Below, one piece after another: positions 8,481 to 16,346 of a DNA stretch of 64,000 bases. The notes beneath the pieces were generated by a model. The model was not told the origin of the DNA, did no database searches, and saw only the letters and a program-made list of their open reading frames with translations. Both the position numbers and the translations under genes were made by a program. The DNA is from Methylibium sp. (GTDB lineage: Bacteria; Pseudomonadota; Gammaproteobacteria; Burkholderiales; Burkholderiaceae_C), in the NCBI RefSeq assembly GCF_013817345.1, contig NZ_JACDCW010000001.1, positions 52,744 through 116,743 of the forward strand. Reading direction: 5' to 3'. Each line of letters starts with the position of its first letter. Position 1 is the stretch's first letter.

Positions 8481-8489
8481 AATGTAGCA
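8481..8489 (-). promoter_or_regulatory. Extended -10-like element before the aroG leader peptide
   Basis: The minus strand reads TGCTACATT (TGn-TACATT), ending 7 nt before the leader peptide ATG. This places a predicted transcription start at or beside the start codon. It gives aroG its own promoter just downstream of the ilvA stop. The -35 region is poor. Confidence 0.45.
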
Positions 8490-8517
8490 CGGGCGCATCC
8501 GCTGACCCTGAGGCGCC

Positions 8518-9723
8518 TCAACAGGCCTTGGCGCCGAAGCCCTCGTGTTCGAGCCGCGCGATCAGCGCCGCCACATGGGCCGCGTTTCGGGTCTGCAGCA
8601 CCAGTTCGACTTCCACGTTTTGAGCGGCCAGGCTGGTGAAGGCGCGCTGATGATGCACCTCTTCGATGTTGGCGCCCGCTTCGGCCACAAGCGCCGTGAT
8701 TCTTGCCAGGACTCCCGGCGAATCGCGCGCGTCGACGCGGATGCGGGTCAGCCGCCCCGCCCGCACCATCCCGCGCTCGATGATCGCCGCCAGCAACAGC
8801 GGATCGATGTTGCCGCCGCACAGCACCAGCCCGACCCGTCTGCCGGCGTAGCGCTGCGGCTCCTTCAGCAGTGCCGCCAGACCGGCGGCGCCGGCGCCTT
8901 CGACGAGCGTCTTCTCGATCTCGAGCAGCATGACGATGGCCTGCTCGATGTCGCCCTCTTCGACCAGCACCAGATCGTCCACCAAGTTGCGCACGAGCTC
9001 GCGGGTGATGTGCCCCGGCTCGCCCACCGCAATGCCTTCGGCGATCGAATTCCTGCCCTGCGCGTGAGCAGTGCCCTTGATCAGATTGAACATTGCCGGA
9101 TAGCGGGCCGTCTGCACGCCGATCACCTCGAGGCGCGGCTTCATTGCGCGGGTGACCGTGGCGATGCCGGAAACCAGCCCGCCGCCGCCGACAGCGACCA
9201 CCAGCGTGTCCAGGTCGGGCTGCGCACGCAGCATCTCCAGGCCGATGGTGCCCTGGCCGGCGATGACGAGCGGGTCGTCGAAGGGATGCACGAAGGCCAG
9301 TCCTTGCGCCTCGCCCAGGCGCAGCGCATGGGCGCGCGCTTCGTCGAAGCCGTCGCCGTGCAGCAGCACCTCCGCGCCGAAGCCGCGTGTGCGCTCGACT
9401 TTCACCGCCGGTGTGGCCAGCGGCATCACGATCACCACCCGCAGGCCCAGACGTTGCGCGTGATGGGCGACCCCCTGGGCATGGTTGCCGGCCGAGGCGG
9501 TGATCACTCCGGTCAGCGGTGCCCCGCCGGCGCCGCGCTCGGCCACCAGAGCCAGCAGCTTGTTGAGTGCGCCCCGCTCCTTGAAGGAGGCGGTGAACTG
9601 CAGGTTCTCGAACTTCAGGAAGACATGCGCGCCGGTGATCTGCGAAAGCGTCTTCGACTCGACGCAAGGCGTTTCCAGCACATGCCCTGCCAACCGCTCC
9701 GCAGCGGCCTGCACGTCAGCCAA
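8518..9723 (-). CDS. ilvA: Threonine ammonia-lyase with C-terminal ACT domain
   Basis: This roughly 400-residue PLP enzyme deaminates threonine to 2-oxobutanoate. The PLP lysine lies in FTASFKERGALNK (about residue 50), the Gly-rich phosphate loop is VAVGGGGLVSGIA, and ITASAGNHAQGVA is present. After about residue 325 an ACT-like domain (TRIRVDARDSPGVLARITALVAEAGANIEEVHHQRAF) suggests allosteric control. It is the short single-ACT form rather than the 500-residue E. coli IlvA, so a TdcB-like catabolic role is also possible. The start is uncertain: a TTG at 9723 gives the most plausible N-terminus and no upstream ATG exists in frame. It follows tldD by 53 bp on the same strand. Confidence 0.92.
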   Translation of the reverse strand: MADVQAAAERLAGHVLETPCVESKTLSQITGAHVFLKFENLQFTASFKERGALNKLLALVAERGAGGAPLTGVITASAGNHAQGVAHHAQRLGLRVVIVMPLATPAVKVERTRGFGAEVLLHGDGFDEARAHALRLGEAQGLAFVHPFDDPLVIAGQGTIGLEMLRAQPDLDTLVVAVGGGGLVSGIATVTRAMKPRLEVIGVQTARYPAMFNLIKGTAHAQGRNSIAEGIAVGEPGHITRELVRNLVDDLVLVEEGDIEQAIVMLLEIEKTLVEGAGAAGLAALLKEPQRYAGRRVGLVLCGGNIDPLLLAAIIERGMVRAGRLTRIRVDARDSPGVLARITALVAEAGANIEEVHHQRAFTSLAAQNVEVELVLQTRNAAHVAALIARLEHEGFGAKAC

Positions 9724-9776
9724 GCCGACTGAAGCCAGCGCGGCGGCGCTGGCCGGGGCGGGCTCCCCGCCAAGGC

Positions 9777-11240
9777 TCAGGCGGTGCCCCCGACGGTCAG
9801 CCCGTCGATGCGCAACGTGGGCTGGCCCACGCCGACCGGCACGCTCTGGCCTTCCTTGCCGCAGGTGCCGATGCCGGTGTCGAGCGCCAGGTCGTTGCCG
9901 ATCATCTTCACGCGGGTGAGCGAATCAGGGCCGTTGCCGATGATGGTGGCGCCCTTCACCGGGTACTGAATCTTCCCGTTCTCGACCCAGAACGCCTCGC
10001 TCGCCGAGAACACGAACTTGCCGCTGGTGATGTCGACCTGGCCGCCGCCGAAGTTGGTGGCGTACAGGCCCTTTTTCATCGAGGCAACGATCTCTTCCTT
10101 CGACTTGTCGCCGCCCAGCATGTAGGTGTTGGTCATGCGCGGCATCGGCACATGGGCATAGCTCTCGCGGCGGCCGTTGCCGGTCGGGGCAACCTTCATC
10201 AGCCGGGCGTTCATCGAGTCCTGGATGTAGCCCTTGAGGATGCCGTCCTCGATCAGCACGTTGCGCTGGCTCGGGTTGCCCTCGTCATCGACGTTGAGCG
10301 AGCCGCGCCGGTCGGGGATGGTGCCGTCGTCGAGCACCGTCACGCCCTTGGCGGCCACGCGCTGACCGACCCGCCCGGCAAAGGCGCTCGAGCCCTTGCG
10401 GTTGAAGTCGCCTTCCAGGCCGTGGCCGATGGCCTCGTGCAGCAGGATGCCGGGCCAGCCGGGGCCGAGCACCACCGTCATCTCGCCGGCCGGCGCCGGG
10501 CGGCTCTCCAGGTTGGTGAGCGCCGCGTTGACGGCCTGGTCCACGTAGCCGGCGATCACGTCGTCGTGGAAGTAACCCAGCCCGAAACGCCCGCCGCCGC
10601 CGCCGGAACCCATTTCGCGCCGGCCGTCCTGTTCGGCGATGACGGTGACCGACAGGCGCACCAGCGGCCGCACGTCGGCGGCAATCGTGCCGTCGGCGCG
10701 CGCGACCAGCACCACGTCGTATTCGCCGGCGAGCCCCGCCATGACCTGCTTGATGCGCGGATCCTTGGCGCGCGCCATCTTCTCCATGCGTTCGAGCAGG
10801 GCAACCTTCTGCGTGCTGTCGAGCGTGGCGATCGGGTCCATCGGCGCGTACAGCACGCGGCTGGACGCCAGCCTGCGGGCGGGGCCGACCTTGACTCGCT
10901 TGCTGGCGCCGCTGGCGGCGATGCTGCGCACCGTGCGCGCGGCATCGAGCAGTGCGGCCTCGGAGATGTCGTCGCTGTAGGCGAACGCGGTCTTCTCGCC
11001 AGCCACGGCGCGCACGCCCACGCCCTGGTCGATGCCGAAACTGCCGCTCTTGACGATGCCTTCTTCCAGGCTCCAGCCCTCGCTGCGCGTGTACTGGAAG
11101 TAAAGGTCAGCGTCGTCGATGCGGTGCTCGCCGATCACGCGCAGCGCGCCGGCCAGCTTGGCTTCGTCGAGGCCGAAGGGCTCGAGCAGGAGTTGCCGGG
11201 CGATGGCCAAGCGTTCGATGGTGGGTTCGCGTGAAATCAT
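9777..11240 (-). CDS. tldD: Metalloprotease TldD
   Basis: This 487-residue TldD is one half of the TldD/TldE (PmbA) heterodimeric metalloprotease, which degrades unfolded peptides and processes peptides such as microcin B17 and CcdA. The zinc motif appears in GWPGILLHEAIGHGLEGDF (HExxxH near residue 265) with a downstream conserved Cys in IGTCGKEGQSVPVGVGQPTLRI. No tldE partner is in the window. The ATG at 11240 has no ribosome site but lies 6 nt after TAGAAT, so the mRNA may be leaderless. It heads a probable tldD-ilvA unit on the minus strand. Confidence 0.95.
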   Translation of the reverse strand: MISREPTIERLAIARQLLLEPFGLDEAKLAGALRVIGEHRIDDADLYFQYTRSEGWSLEEGIVKSGSFGIDQGVGVRAVAGEKTAFAYSDDISEAALLDAARTVRSIAASGASKRVKVGPARRLASSRVLYAPMDPIATLDSTQKVALLERMEKMARAKDPRIKQVMAGLAGEYDVVLVARADGTIAADVRPLVRLSVTVIAEQDGRREMGSGGGGGRFGLGYFHDDVIAGYVDQAVNAALTNLESRPAPAGEMTVVLGPGWPGILLHEAIGHGLEGDFNRKGSSAFAGRVGQRVAAKGVTVLDDGTIPDRRGSLNVDDEGNPSQRNVLIEDGILKGYIQDSMNARLMKVAPTGNGRRESYAHVPMPRMTNTYMLGGDKSKEEIVASMKKGLYATNFGGGQVDITSGKFVFSASEAFWVENGKIQYPVKGATIIGNGPDSLTRVKMIGNDLALDTGIGTCGKEGQSVPVGVGQPTLRIDGLTVGGTA

Positions 11241-11246
11241 GGTTTC

Positions 11247-11252
11247 ATTCTA
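11247..11252 (-). promoter_or_regulatory. -10-like hexamer for leaderless tldD
   Basis: TAGAAT (five of six matches to TATAAT) on the minus strand is followed by six bases and then the tldD ATG. No Shine-Dalgarno sequence is present. A start at the ATG is inferred. Confidence 0.45.
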
Positions 11253-11414
11253 GGCAGCGAGCCCGGTCTGCGTTTTGGAGAATCCATGCCGCCGCGATTG
11301 CCGCTGTACGCCGAGTCGGTGGTCGTCGCGGGCTAACGCGGCTCCGGCTTGTCTAGCGGCGGTCGGTGCGCAGCGGCGCAGCTTTTTGTGCTGCTCGGCT
11401 CGGCCCGCGTTCGC

Positions 11415-12338
11415 TTACTCGGGTACTTGATCTTCGTTGCGCAATGCCAGCGCGCGCTCATAGAGGGCGTTGCGCGCCGCGCCGCTGGCCTCGGCCGTCA
11501 GCGCCACGGCCTGCTTCAGCGGCAGCGCGGCAAGCAAGGTGCGCAGAAGCCGATCGGTGTCGGCGGCCATGCCGGAGTCTTCGTGCTGTGGCTGCGCGTG
11601 CAGCACCAGCACGAACTCTCCACGCACGCGGTTGGCGTCTGCAGCCAGCCAGGCGGACAGCTCGGCGGCCGGCATCGTCGCAATGCTCTCGAACTGCTTG
11701 GTCAATTCGCGGCACAGCGTCAATCTGCGGGTGGGCATCGCCTCGGCCAACGCCGCTGCCAGGGCGCCGATGCGGTGCGGCGCCTCGAACAGCACGGTGG
11801 TCTCGGCACGCTGCGCCAGTTCGCGCAGCTGGCCGGCGCGCTCGGCGGCCTTGGCGGCGAGAAAACCGACGAATCGAAAGCCGTCGCTTCCTGCGTCGCC
11901 CGCTGCGCTGAGCGCCGTGGTCACGCTGCTGGCGCCCGGCAGCGGCAGAACGCGGTAGCCAGCCGCGCCTACGGCCGCGACCAGCCTGGCGCCCGGATCG
12001 CTGACGGCCGGCGTGCCGGCGTCGCTCATGTAGGCCACTCGCTCGTCGCGCGCCAGCCGTTCGATCACCGCCTGCGCCGCCTGCGCCTCGTTGTGCTCGT
12101 GCAGCGCCAGCAGCGGTTTGTCCAGGCCCAGGTGGCGCAGTAGCCCGGCGCTGACCCGCGTGTCCTCGCAGGCCACCGCGTCGGCCAACACGAGGGCATG
12201 CACCGCCCGCAGCGTGATGTCGGCCAGATTGCCGATCGGCGTGGCCACGACGTAGAGCGCGCCTTTGGGATACTGCTGCGCGCCCGCCGCGCCGGCGGCA
12301 GCTTGCTGGATCAACGAGGCATCGATGCTGACGACCAA
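11415..12338 (-). CDS. rsmI: 16S rRNA (cytidine1402-2'-O)-methyltransferase RsmI
   Basis: This 307-residue tetrapyrrole-methylase-fold enzyme 2'-O-methylates C1402 of 16S rRNA. Signatures: LYVVATPIGNLADITLRAV at the N-terminus, ADAVACEDTRVSAGLL, YMSDAGTPAVSDPGARLV and LPGASSVTTALSAAG. No ATG is available, so TTG at 12338 is the best start; a second TTG eight codons later is possible. The start region overlaps the divergent yraN start by 14 bp. Adjacency to yraN-diaA-dolP matches the E. coli yraL-yraM-yraN-diaA-yraP locus, except that the lpoA (yraM) homologue is absent here and rsmI is inverted. Confidence 0.94.
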   Translation of the reverse strand: MVVSIDASLIQQAAAGAAGAQQYPKGALYVVATPIGNLADITLRAVHALVLADAVACEDTRVSAGLLRHLGLDKPLLALHEHNEAQAAQAVIERLARDERVAYMSDAGTPAVSDPGARLVAAVGAAGYRVLPLPGASSVTTALSAAGDAGSDGFRFVGFLAAKAAERAGQLRELAQRAETTVLFEAPHRIGALAAALAEAMPTRRLTLCRELTKQFESIATMPAAELSAWLAADANRVRGEFVLVLHAQPQHEDSGMAADTDRLLRTLLAALPLKQAVALTAEASGAARNALYERALALRNEDQVPE

Positions 12339-12693
12339 GGCAGTGGGAGACGAGGGCGAGGCCCGTGCGCTGGCTCATCTGCAGCGCGCCGGCCTCGAGC
12401 TGGTGGAGCGCAATTATCGAGTCGCCCGCGGGCCGAGGGCGCGCGGCGGCGAGATCGACCTGGTCTTGCGTGCGCGCGACGGCACGCTGGTGTTCGTGGA
12501 GGTGCGCAAGCGCGCTGCCGCCGCTTACGGCGGGGCTGCGGCCAGCGTGTCATATGGCAAGCAGCGCAGCCTGGTATTGGCCGCGCAGCACTATCTGCGG
12601 CGGTACTCGACGCCGCCGCCCTGCCGCTTCGATGTAGTAGCGATCGACGGCGAGCGGCTGGAGTGGTTGGCCGGCGCGTTCAATGCTGCTTGA
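12325..12693 (+). CDS. yraN: YraN/UPF0102 endonuclease-like protein
   Basis: This 122-residue UPF0102 protein has a predicted nuclease fold of the restriction endonuclease-like/Holliday-resolvase type. Landmarks: GDEGEARALAHLQRAG, LVERNYRVARGPRARGGEIDLVLR (the G-G-E-I-D-L catalytic acidic pair) and LVFVEVRKRAAAAYGGAAASV. The usual EVK is EVR here. Start: ATG at 12325 gives the family-typical N-terminus; a frame upstream is open only within rsmI. It precedes diaA and dolP. Cellular role unknown, although the fold suggests DNA processing. Confidence 0.92.
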   Translation: MLTTKAVGDEGEARALAHLQRAGLELVERNYRVARGPRARGGEIDLVLRARDGTLVFVEVRKRAAAAYGGAAASVSYGKQRSLVLAAQHYLRRYSTPPPCRFDVVAIDGERLEWLAGAFNAA

Positions 12694-12839
12694 AGTGCGA
12701 AGGCCTGCACTGGCGAACAAGGAGAGTCATGCGAGGCATGCGAATCGGCGAAAAGTTCTCCGGCAAGCGTCTGGCGCGCGGGCGCGTTTCGGTCATCGGC
12801 ACCCCTGCCCCCGGAACCCGCCGCTTCGAGGCGGTGTCT

Positions 12840-12845
12840 TATCAT
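12840..12845 (+). promoter_or_regulatory. -10-like hexamer before diaA
   Basis: TATCAT (five of six to consensus) ends 7 nt before the ATG at 12853, the third codon of the longest diaA frame. A transcript starting there would be leaderless and begin with the family-typical MLEQRI N-terminus. Inferred from spacing only. Confidence 0.35.
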
Positions 12846-12852
12846 CATGAGC

Positions 12853-13449
12853 ATGCTTGAACAACGCATCCAGCGGCATTTCTTCGACAGCGCCGACCTG
12901 AAGAACCAGTCCGCCGAGGTGCTGAGCAAGCCCATCGCCGATGCCGTGCAGGCGGTGCTCGGCTGCATCACCGCCGGTGGCAAGGTGCTGGCCTGCGGCA
13001 ACGGCGGCTCGGCCAGCGACGCGCAGCACTTCGCAGCCGAGTTCATCGGCCGCTTCGAGCGTGAACGGCCCGGCCTGGCGGCCATCGCGCTCACCACCGA
13101 CAGCTCCATCCTCACCGCTATCGGCAACGACTACGGCTTCAACCTGATCTTCTCCAAGCAGGTGCAGGCACTGGGCAACCCGGGCGACGTGCTGATCGCG
13201 CTGTCGACCAGCGGCAATTCGGCTGACGTGCTGGCCGCGGTCGATGCGGCCCACGACAAGGACATGACGGTGATCGCGTTCACCGGTCGTGGCGGCGGCA
13301 AACTCGGCGCGCGGCTGCTGGAAACCGACGTGCATATCTGCGTGCCGCACGAACGCACGGCACGCATCCAGGAAGTCCACATCCTCGCGATCCACTGCCT
13401 GTGCGACGCGGTCGATGTGCAATTGCTCGGCGATCAGGACCCTACATGA
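12853..13449 (+). CDS. diaA: SIS-domain protein DiaA / phosphoheptose isomerase-like
   Basis: This 198-residue SIS (sugar isomerase) protein carries LACGNGGSASDAQHFAAEFIGRF, ALTTDSSILTAIGNDYGF, IALSTSGNSADVL and the C-terminal RIQEVHILAIHCLCD helix. It cannot be separated by sequence alone from GmhA, the sedoheptulose-7-phosphate isomerase for LPS heptose. The position between yraN and the BON lipoprotein gene matches E. coli diaA, a DnaA-binding replication initiation factor, which is why I prefer that name. ATG 12847 is two codons upstream; I chose 12853 because a TATCAT box lies 7 nt before it. The stop overlaps the next start (ATGA). Confidence 0.9.
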   Translation: MLEQRIQRHFFDSADLKNQSAEVLSKPIADAVQAVLGCITAGGKVLACGNGGSASDAQHFAAEFIGRFERERPGLAAIALTTDSSILTAIGNDYGFNLIFSKQVQALGNPGDVLIALSTSGNSADVLAAVDAAHDKDMTVIAFTGRGGGKLGARLLETDVHICVPHERTARIQEVHILAIHCLCDAVDVQLLGDQDPT

Positions 13450-14189
13450 CACCCAGTTTCAACTCTGCTGCTCCCCGGTTTTCGAGCCTTCGACACCTGC
13501 CGATGCGCTCGTTGTGCCTCGGCCTGCTGGTCGCCTCGTCGCTGACCGGCGCCTTGAGCGGCTGCGCCGCGCTGGCCGTCGGCGGCGCGGTCGGCGGCGC
13601 GATGATGTACAGCGACCGCCGCACCTCCGGCATGCAGATCGAAGACCAGACCATCGAGCTCAAGGCCAAGGCGCGCGTGCGCGAGACGGTCGGCGACCGC
13701 GCCCATGTCAACGTGACCAGCTACAACCGCACCGTGCTGATCACCGGCGAGGTGCCGAAGGAGGCCGACAAGGCCGCCGTCGGTACCGCCATCGCCGGCG
13801 TGGAAAACGTGCGCTCCACGCTCAACGAGCTGGCCGTGACGCCGATCGCCTCGCTGGCGGAGATGTCCAACGACTCGCTCCTGACGAGCAAGGTCAAGGC
13901 CAGCTATGTCGACGCGCGCGACATTTCGGCCAACGCCTTCAAGGTCGTCACCGAGCACGGCGTTGTCTACCTGATGGGCCTCGTCACCGAGCGCGAGGCC
14001 GACCGCGCCGTCGAACTGGCGCGTGGCGTGAGCGGCGTGAGGAAGGTGGTCAAGGCCTTCGAGATCATCAGCGAGGAAGATCTGGCGCGGCGCGCCCCGC
14101 GGGCGGCCGCTGCTTCCGCACCTGCCGCAACGCGTGCCCCGGCTTCCGCGCCGGCTTCGCCGACGGGGCTTACGCCGCGCCCGCTCTGA
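13446..14189 (+). CDS. dolP: BON-domain outer-membrane lipoprotein DolP (YraP)
   Basis: This 247-residue lipoprotein has a hydrophobic signal segment (LCLGLLVASSLTGAL) followed by the lipobox LSGC at about residue 39 of this frame. Two BON phospholipid-binding domains follow: one around VGDRAHVNVTSYNRTVLITGEVP, the second around LTSKVKASYVDARDISANAFKVV. The C-terminus is an Ala/Pro tail. E. coli DolP (YraP) supports outer-membrane integrity and BamA function. The start ATG at 13446 overlaps the diaA stop, implying translational coupling; an internal ATG at 13503 would give a shorter signal peptide and is a possible alternative. Confidence 0.92.
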   Translation: MTPSFNSAAPRFSSLRHLPMRSLCLGLLVASSLTGALSGCAALAVGGAVGGAMMYSDRRTSGMQIEDQTIELKAKARVRETVGDRAHVNVTSYNRTVLITGEVPKEADKAAVGTAIAGVENVRSTLNELAVTPIASLAEMSNDSLLTSKVKASYVDARDISANAFKVVTEHGVVYLMGLVTEREADRAVELARGVSGVRKVVKAFEIISEEDLARRAPRAAAASAPAATRAPASAPASPTGLTPRPL

Positions 14190-14213
14190 GCGGGCCACGT
14201 CGCGCGGGGACGA

Positions 14214-15107
14214 TCAGCGCAAGCGGCGGATCAGGCTAGAGGTGTCCTGCCGCTCGCCGCCGCTGGCTTGCAGGTCGGCGTAGAACTGGTCGACCAAGGC
14301 CGTGACCGGCAGCCGGGCGCCATGGTGCTGCGCCTCGGCCAGACACAAACCCAGGTCCTTGCGCATCCAGTCGACCGCGAAGCCGAAGTCGAACTTGTCT
14401 TCGATCATGGTCGGGCCGCGGTTGTCCATCTGCCAGCTCTGCGCGGCGCCCTTGCCGATCACGCCGAGCACGGCCTTCATGTCCAGCCCGGCCTTCTGAC
14501 CGAAGGCGATGGCTTCGGCCAAGCCCTGCACCAGGCCGGCAATGGCGATCTGGTTGACCATCTTGGCAAGCTGGCCGGAGCCGGCCGCACCGAGCAGGGT
14601 GACCGCCTTCGAAAAGGCCATCGCCACCGGCTGGATGCGCTCGAACGCGCTTGCCTCGCCCCCGCACATGACGGTCAGTGCGCCGTTGATGGCGCCGAGG
14701 TTGCCGCCCGAGACCGGCGCGTCGATGAAGGCCAGGCCGCGCTCACGTGCCACCTTGTCGAGCTCGCGCGCAATGTCGGCCGAGGCGGTGGTGTGATCCA
14801 CGAACACCGCGCCGGGCTTCATGCCGCCGAAGGCGCCACTCTCGCCGAGCGTCACGGCCCGCAGGTCGGCGTCGTTGCCGACGCACGCGAACACGATGTC
14901 GGCGCCCGCGGCGGCCTCACGCGGCGTGGCGGCAGAAGCGCCCCCGTTCTCCGCGACCCATGCCTTGGCCTTGGCGGCGGTGCGGTTGTAGACGGTCACG
15001 CGGTGGCCGGCTTTCGCCAGGTGGCCGGCCATGGGCGCGCCCATCACGCCCAGGCCGAGGAAGGCCACGGTGCGCGGGGGGGTGGATTCGTAAGTGCGGG
15101 TGCTCAT
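14214..15107 (-). CDS. NAD(P)-dependent beta-hydroxyacid dehydrogenase (HIBADH/GarR family)
   Basis: This 297-residue 3-hydroxyisobutyrate dehydrogenase-family enzyme has an N-terminal Rossmann motif, FLGLGVMGAPMAGHL. The substrate signature is FIDAPVSGGNLGAINGALTVMCGG, and the catalytic lysine lies in GSGQLAKMVNQIAIAG. Members reduce tartronate semialdehyde or oxidise 3-hydroxyisobutyrate, or reduce succinic semialdehyde or glyoxylate. The window has mmsA (valine degradation) and hydroxypyruvate isomerase (glyoxylate pathway), but neither is adjacent, so substrate choice stays open. It is convergent with dolP and transcribed alone, with 67 bp before pilU's stop. Confidence 0.9.
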   Translation of the reverse strand: MSTRTYESTPPRTVAFLGLGVMGAPMAGHLAKAGHRVTVYNRTAAKAKAWVAENGGASAATPREAAAGADIVFACVGNDADLRAVTLGESGAFGGMKPGAVFVDHTTASADIARELDKVARERGLAFIDAPVSGGNLGAINGALTVMCGGEASAFERIQPVAMAFSKAVTLLGAAGSGQLAKMVNQIAIAGLVQGLAEAIAFGQKAGLDMKAVLGVIGKGAAQSWQMDNRGPTMIEDKFDFGFAVDWMRKDLGLCLAEAQHHGARLPVTALVDQFYADLQASGGERQDTSSLIRRLR

Positions 15108-15174
15108 CGGTTTTTCGTCTCCTGTAAAGCGAACGGCCTCGAAAGGAGGCCGGCTTGAAGGGGCGAATGATGCT

Positions 15175-16311
15175 CTAAACGATCGTCAGGTGCTCGGTAC
15201 CGGCGGACAGGTCGGCGTTGCGCGCACGGCGGCTGTTGAGCTTGATCTGCAGCCGCAGGTCGTTGACCGAGTCGGCGTTGCGCAGGGCGTCTTCGTAGGT
15301 GACCATCTGGCCTTCGTAGAGGTCGTACAGGCTCTGGTCGAAGGTTTGCATGCCGAGCTCGCGGCTCTTCTTCATGATCTCCTTGATCTCGGCCACCTCG
15401 CCCTTGAAAATCAGCTCCGAGATCAGCGGCGTGTTGAGCAGAATCTCGACTGCCGCCACACGGCCCGTGCCTTCCTGGCGCGGCAAGAGGCGCTGCGACA
15501 CCAGCGACCTGAGGTTGAGCGACAAGTCCATCAGCAGTTGGGCGCGCCGTTCCTCGGGAAAGAAGTTGATGATCCGGTCGAGCGCCTGGTTGGCGCTGTT
15601 GGCATGCAGGGTGGCCATGCAGAGGTGGCCCGTCTCGGCGAACGCCACCGCATGCTCCATCGTCTCGCGGTCGCGTATTTCCCCCATCAGGATCACGTCG
15701 GGCGCCTGGCGCAGCGCGTTCTTCAGTGCCGCCTCCCAGCCGTCGGTGTCGATGCCGACCTCGCGCTGGGTGACGATGCAGTTCTTGTGCGGGTGCACGA
15801 ACTCCACCGGATCCTCGATCGTGATGATGTGGCCGAAGGAGCTCTCGTTGCGGTGATCCACCATCGCCGCCAGCGAAGTGCTCTTGCCCGAGCCGGTGGC
15901 GCCGACGAAGATCACCAGCCCGCGCTTGCTCGAAGCCACTTCTTTCAGAACGCTCGGCAGGCGCAGCGAGTCGATGGTGGGCACGGTGTTCGGAATCGTG
16001 CGCAGCACCAGCCCCACATGGCCCTGCTGCATGAAGGCGTTGACGCGAAAGCGGCCGATGCCGCTCGGCGCAATGGCGAAGTTGCATTCCTTCGTGCGCT
16101 CGAATTCGGCTGCCTGCTTGTCGTTCATGATCGAGCGGGCGAGCGCGATCGTGTGCTGCGGCGTCAGCGGCTGCGGCGAGACCTTAATTACGCGCCCGTC
16201 GACCTTGACGGCCGGCGGAAAGTCCGCGGTGAGGAACAGGTCCGAGCCGGTGCGGGCGATCAGGAGCCGCAGCAGGTCGTTGACGAATTTCGATGCCTGG
16301 TCGCGTTCCAT
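15175..16311 (-). CDS. pilU: Type IV pilus retraction ATPase PilU
   Basis: This 378-residue PilT/PilU-family hexameric ATPase drives pilus retraction together with PilT. Walker A is VGATGSGKST (about residue 140), Walker B VILMGEIRDRETM, His box HLCMATLHANS, Asp box IITIEDPVEF. It lacks the AIRNLIR helix of PilT, having ISELIFKGEV instead, and has the longer C-terminal tail typical of PilU. It is downstream of pilT and a cyclic-nucleotide-binding gene in one minus-strand group, with AAAGAG as a weak ribosome site. The protein acts at the cytoplasmic base of the pilus machine. Confidence 0.95.
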   Translation of the reverse strand: MERDQASKFVNDLLRLLIARTGSDLFLTADFPPAVKVDGRVIKVSPQPLTPQHTIALARSIMNDKQAAEFERTKECNFAIAPSGIGRFRVNAFMQQGHVGLVLRTIPNTVPTIDSLRLPSVLKEVASSKRGLVIFVGATGSGKSTSLAAMVDHRNESSFGHIITIEDPVEFVHPHKNCIVTQREVGIDTDGWEAALKNALRQAPDVILMGEIRDRETMEHAVAFAETGHLCMATLHANSANQALDRIINFFPEERRAQLLMDLSLNLRSLVSQRLLPRQEGTGRVAAVEILLNTPLISELIFKGEVAEIKEIMKKSRELGMQTFDQSLYDLYEGQMVTYEDALRNADSVNDLRLQIKLNSRRARNADLSAGTEHLTIV

Positions 16312-16346
16312 GAATACTCTTTCGTGTGCGTTTTATCGAGGGGCGC

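Noticed and set aside
11286..11336. 17-codon frame (ATG to TAA) between tldD and rsmI
   Set aside because: Too short, no ribosome site, no similarity; probably chance.
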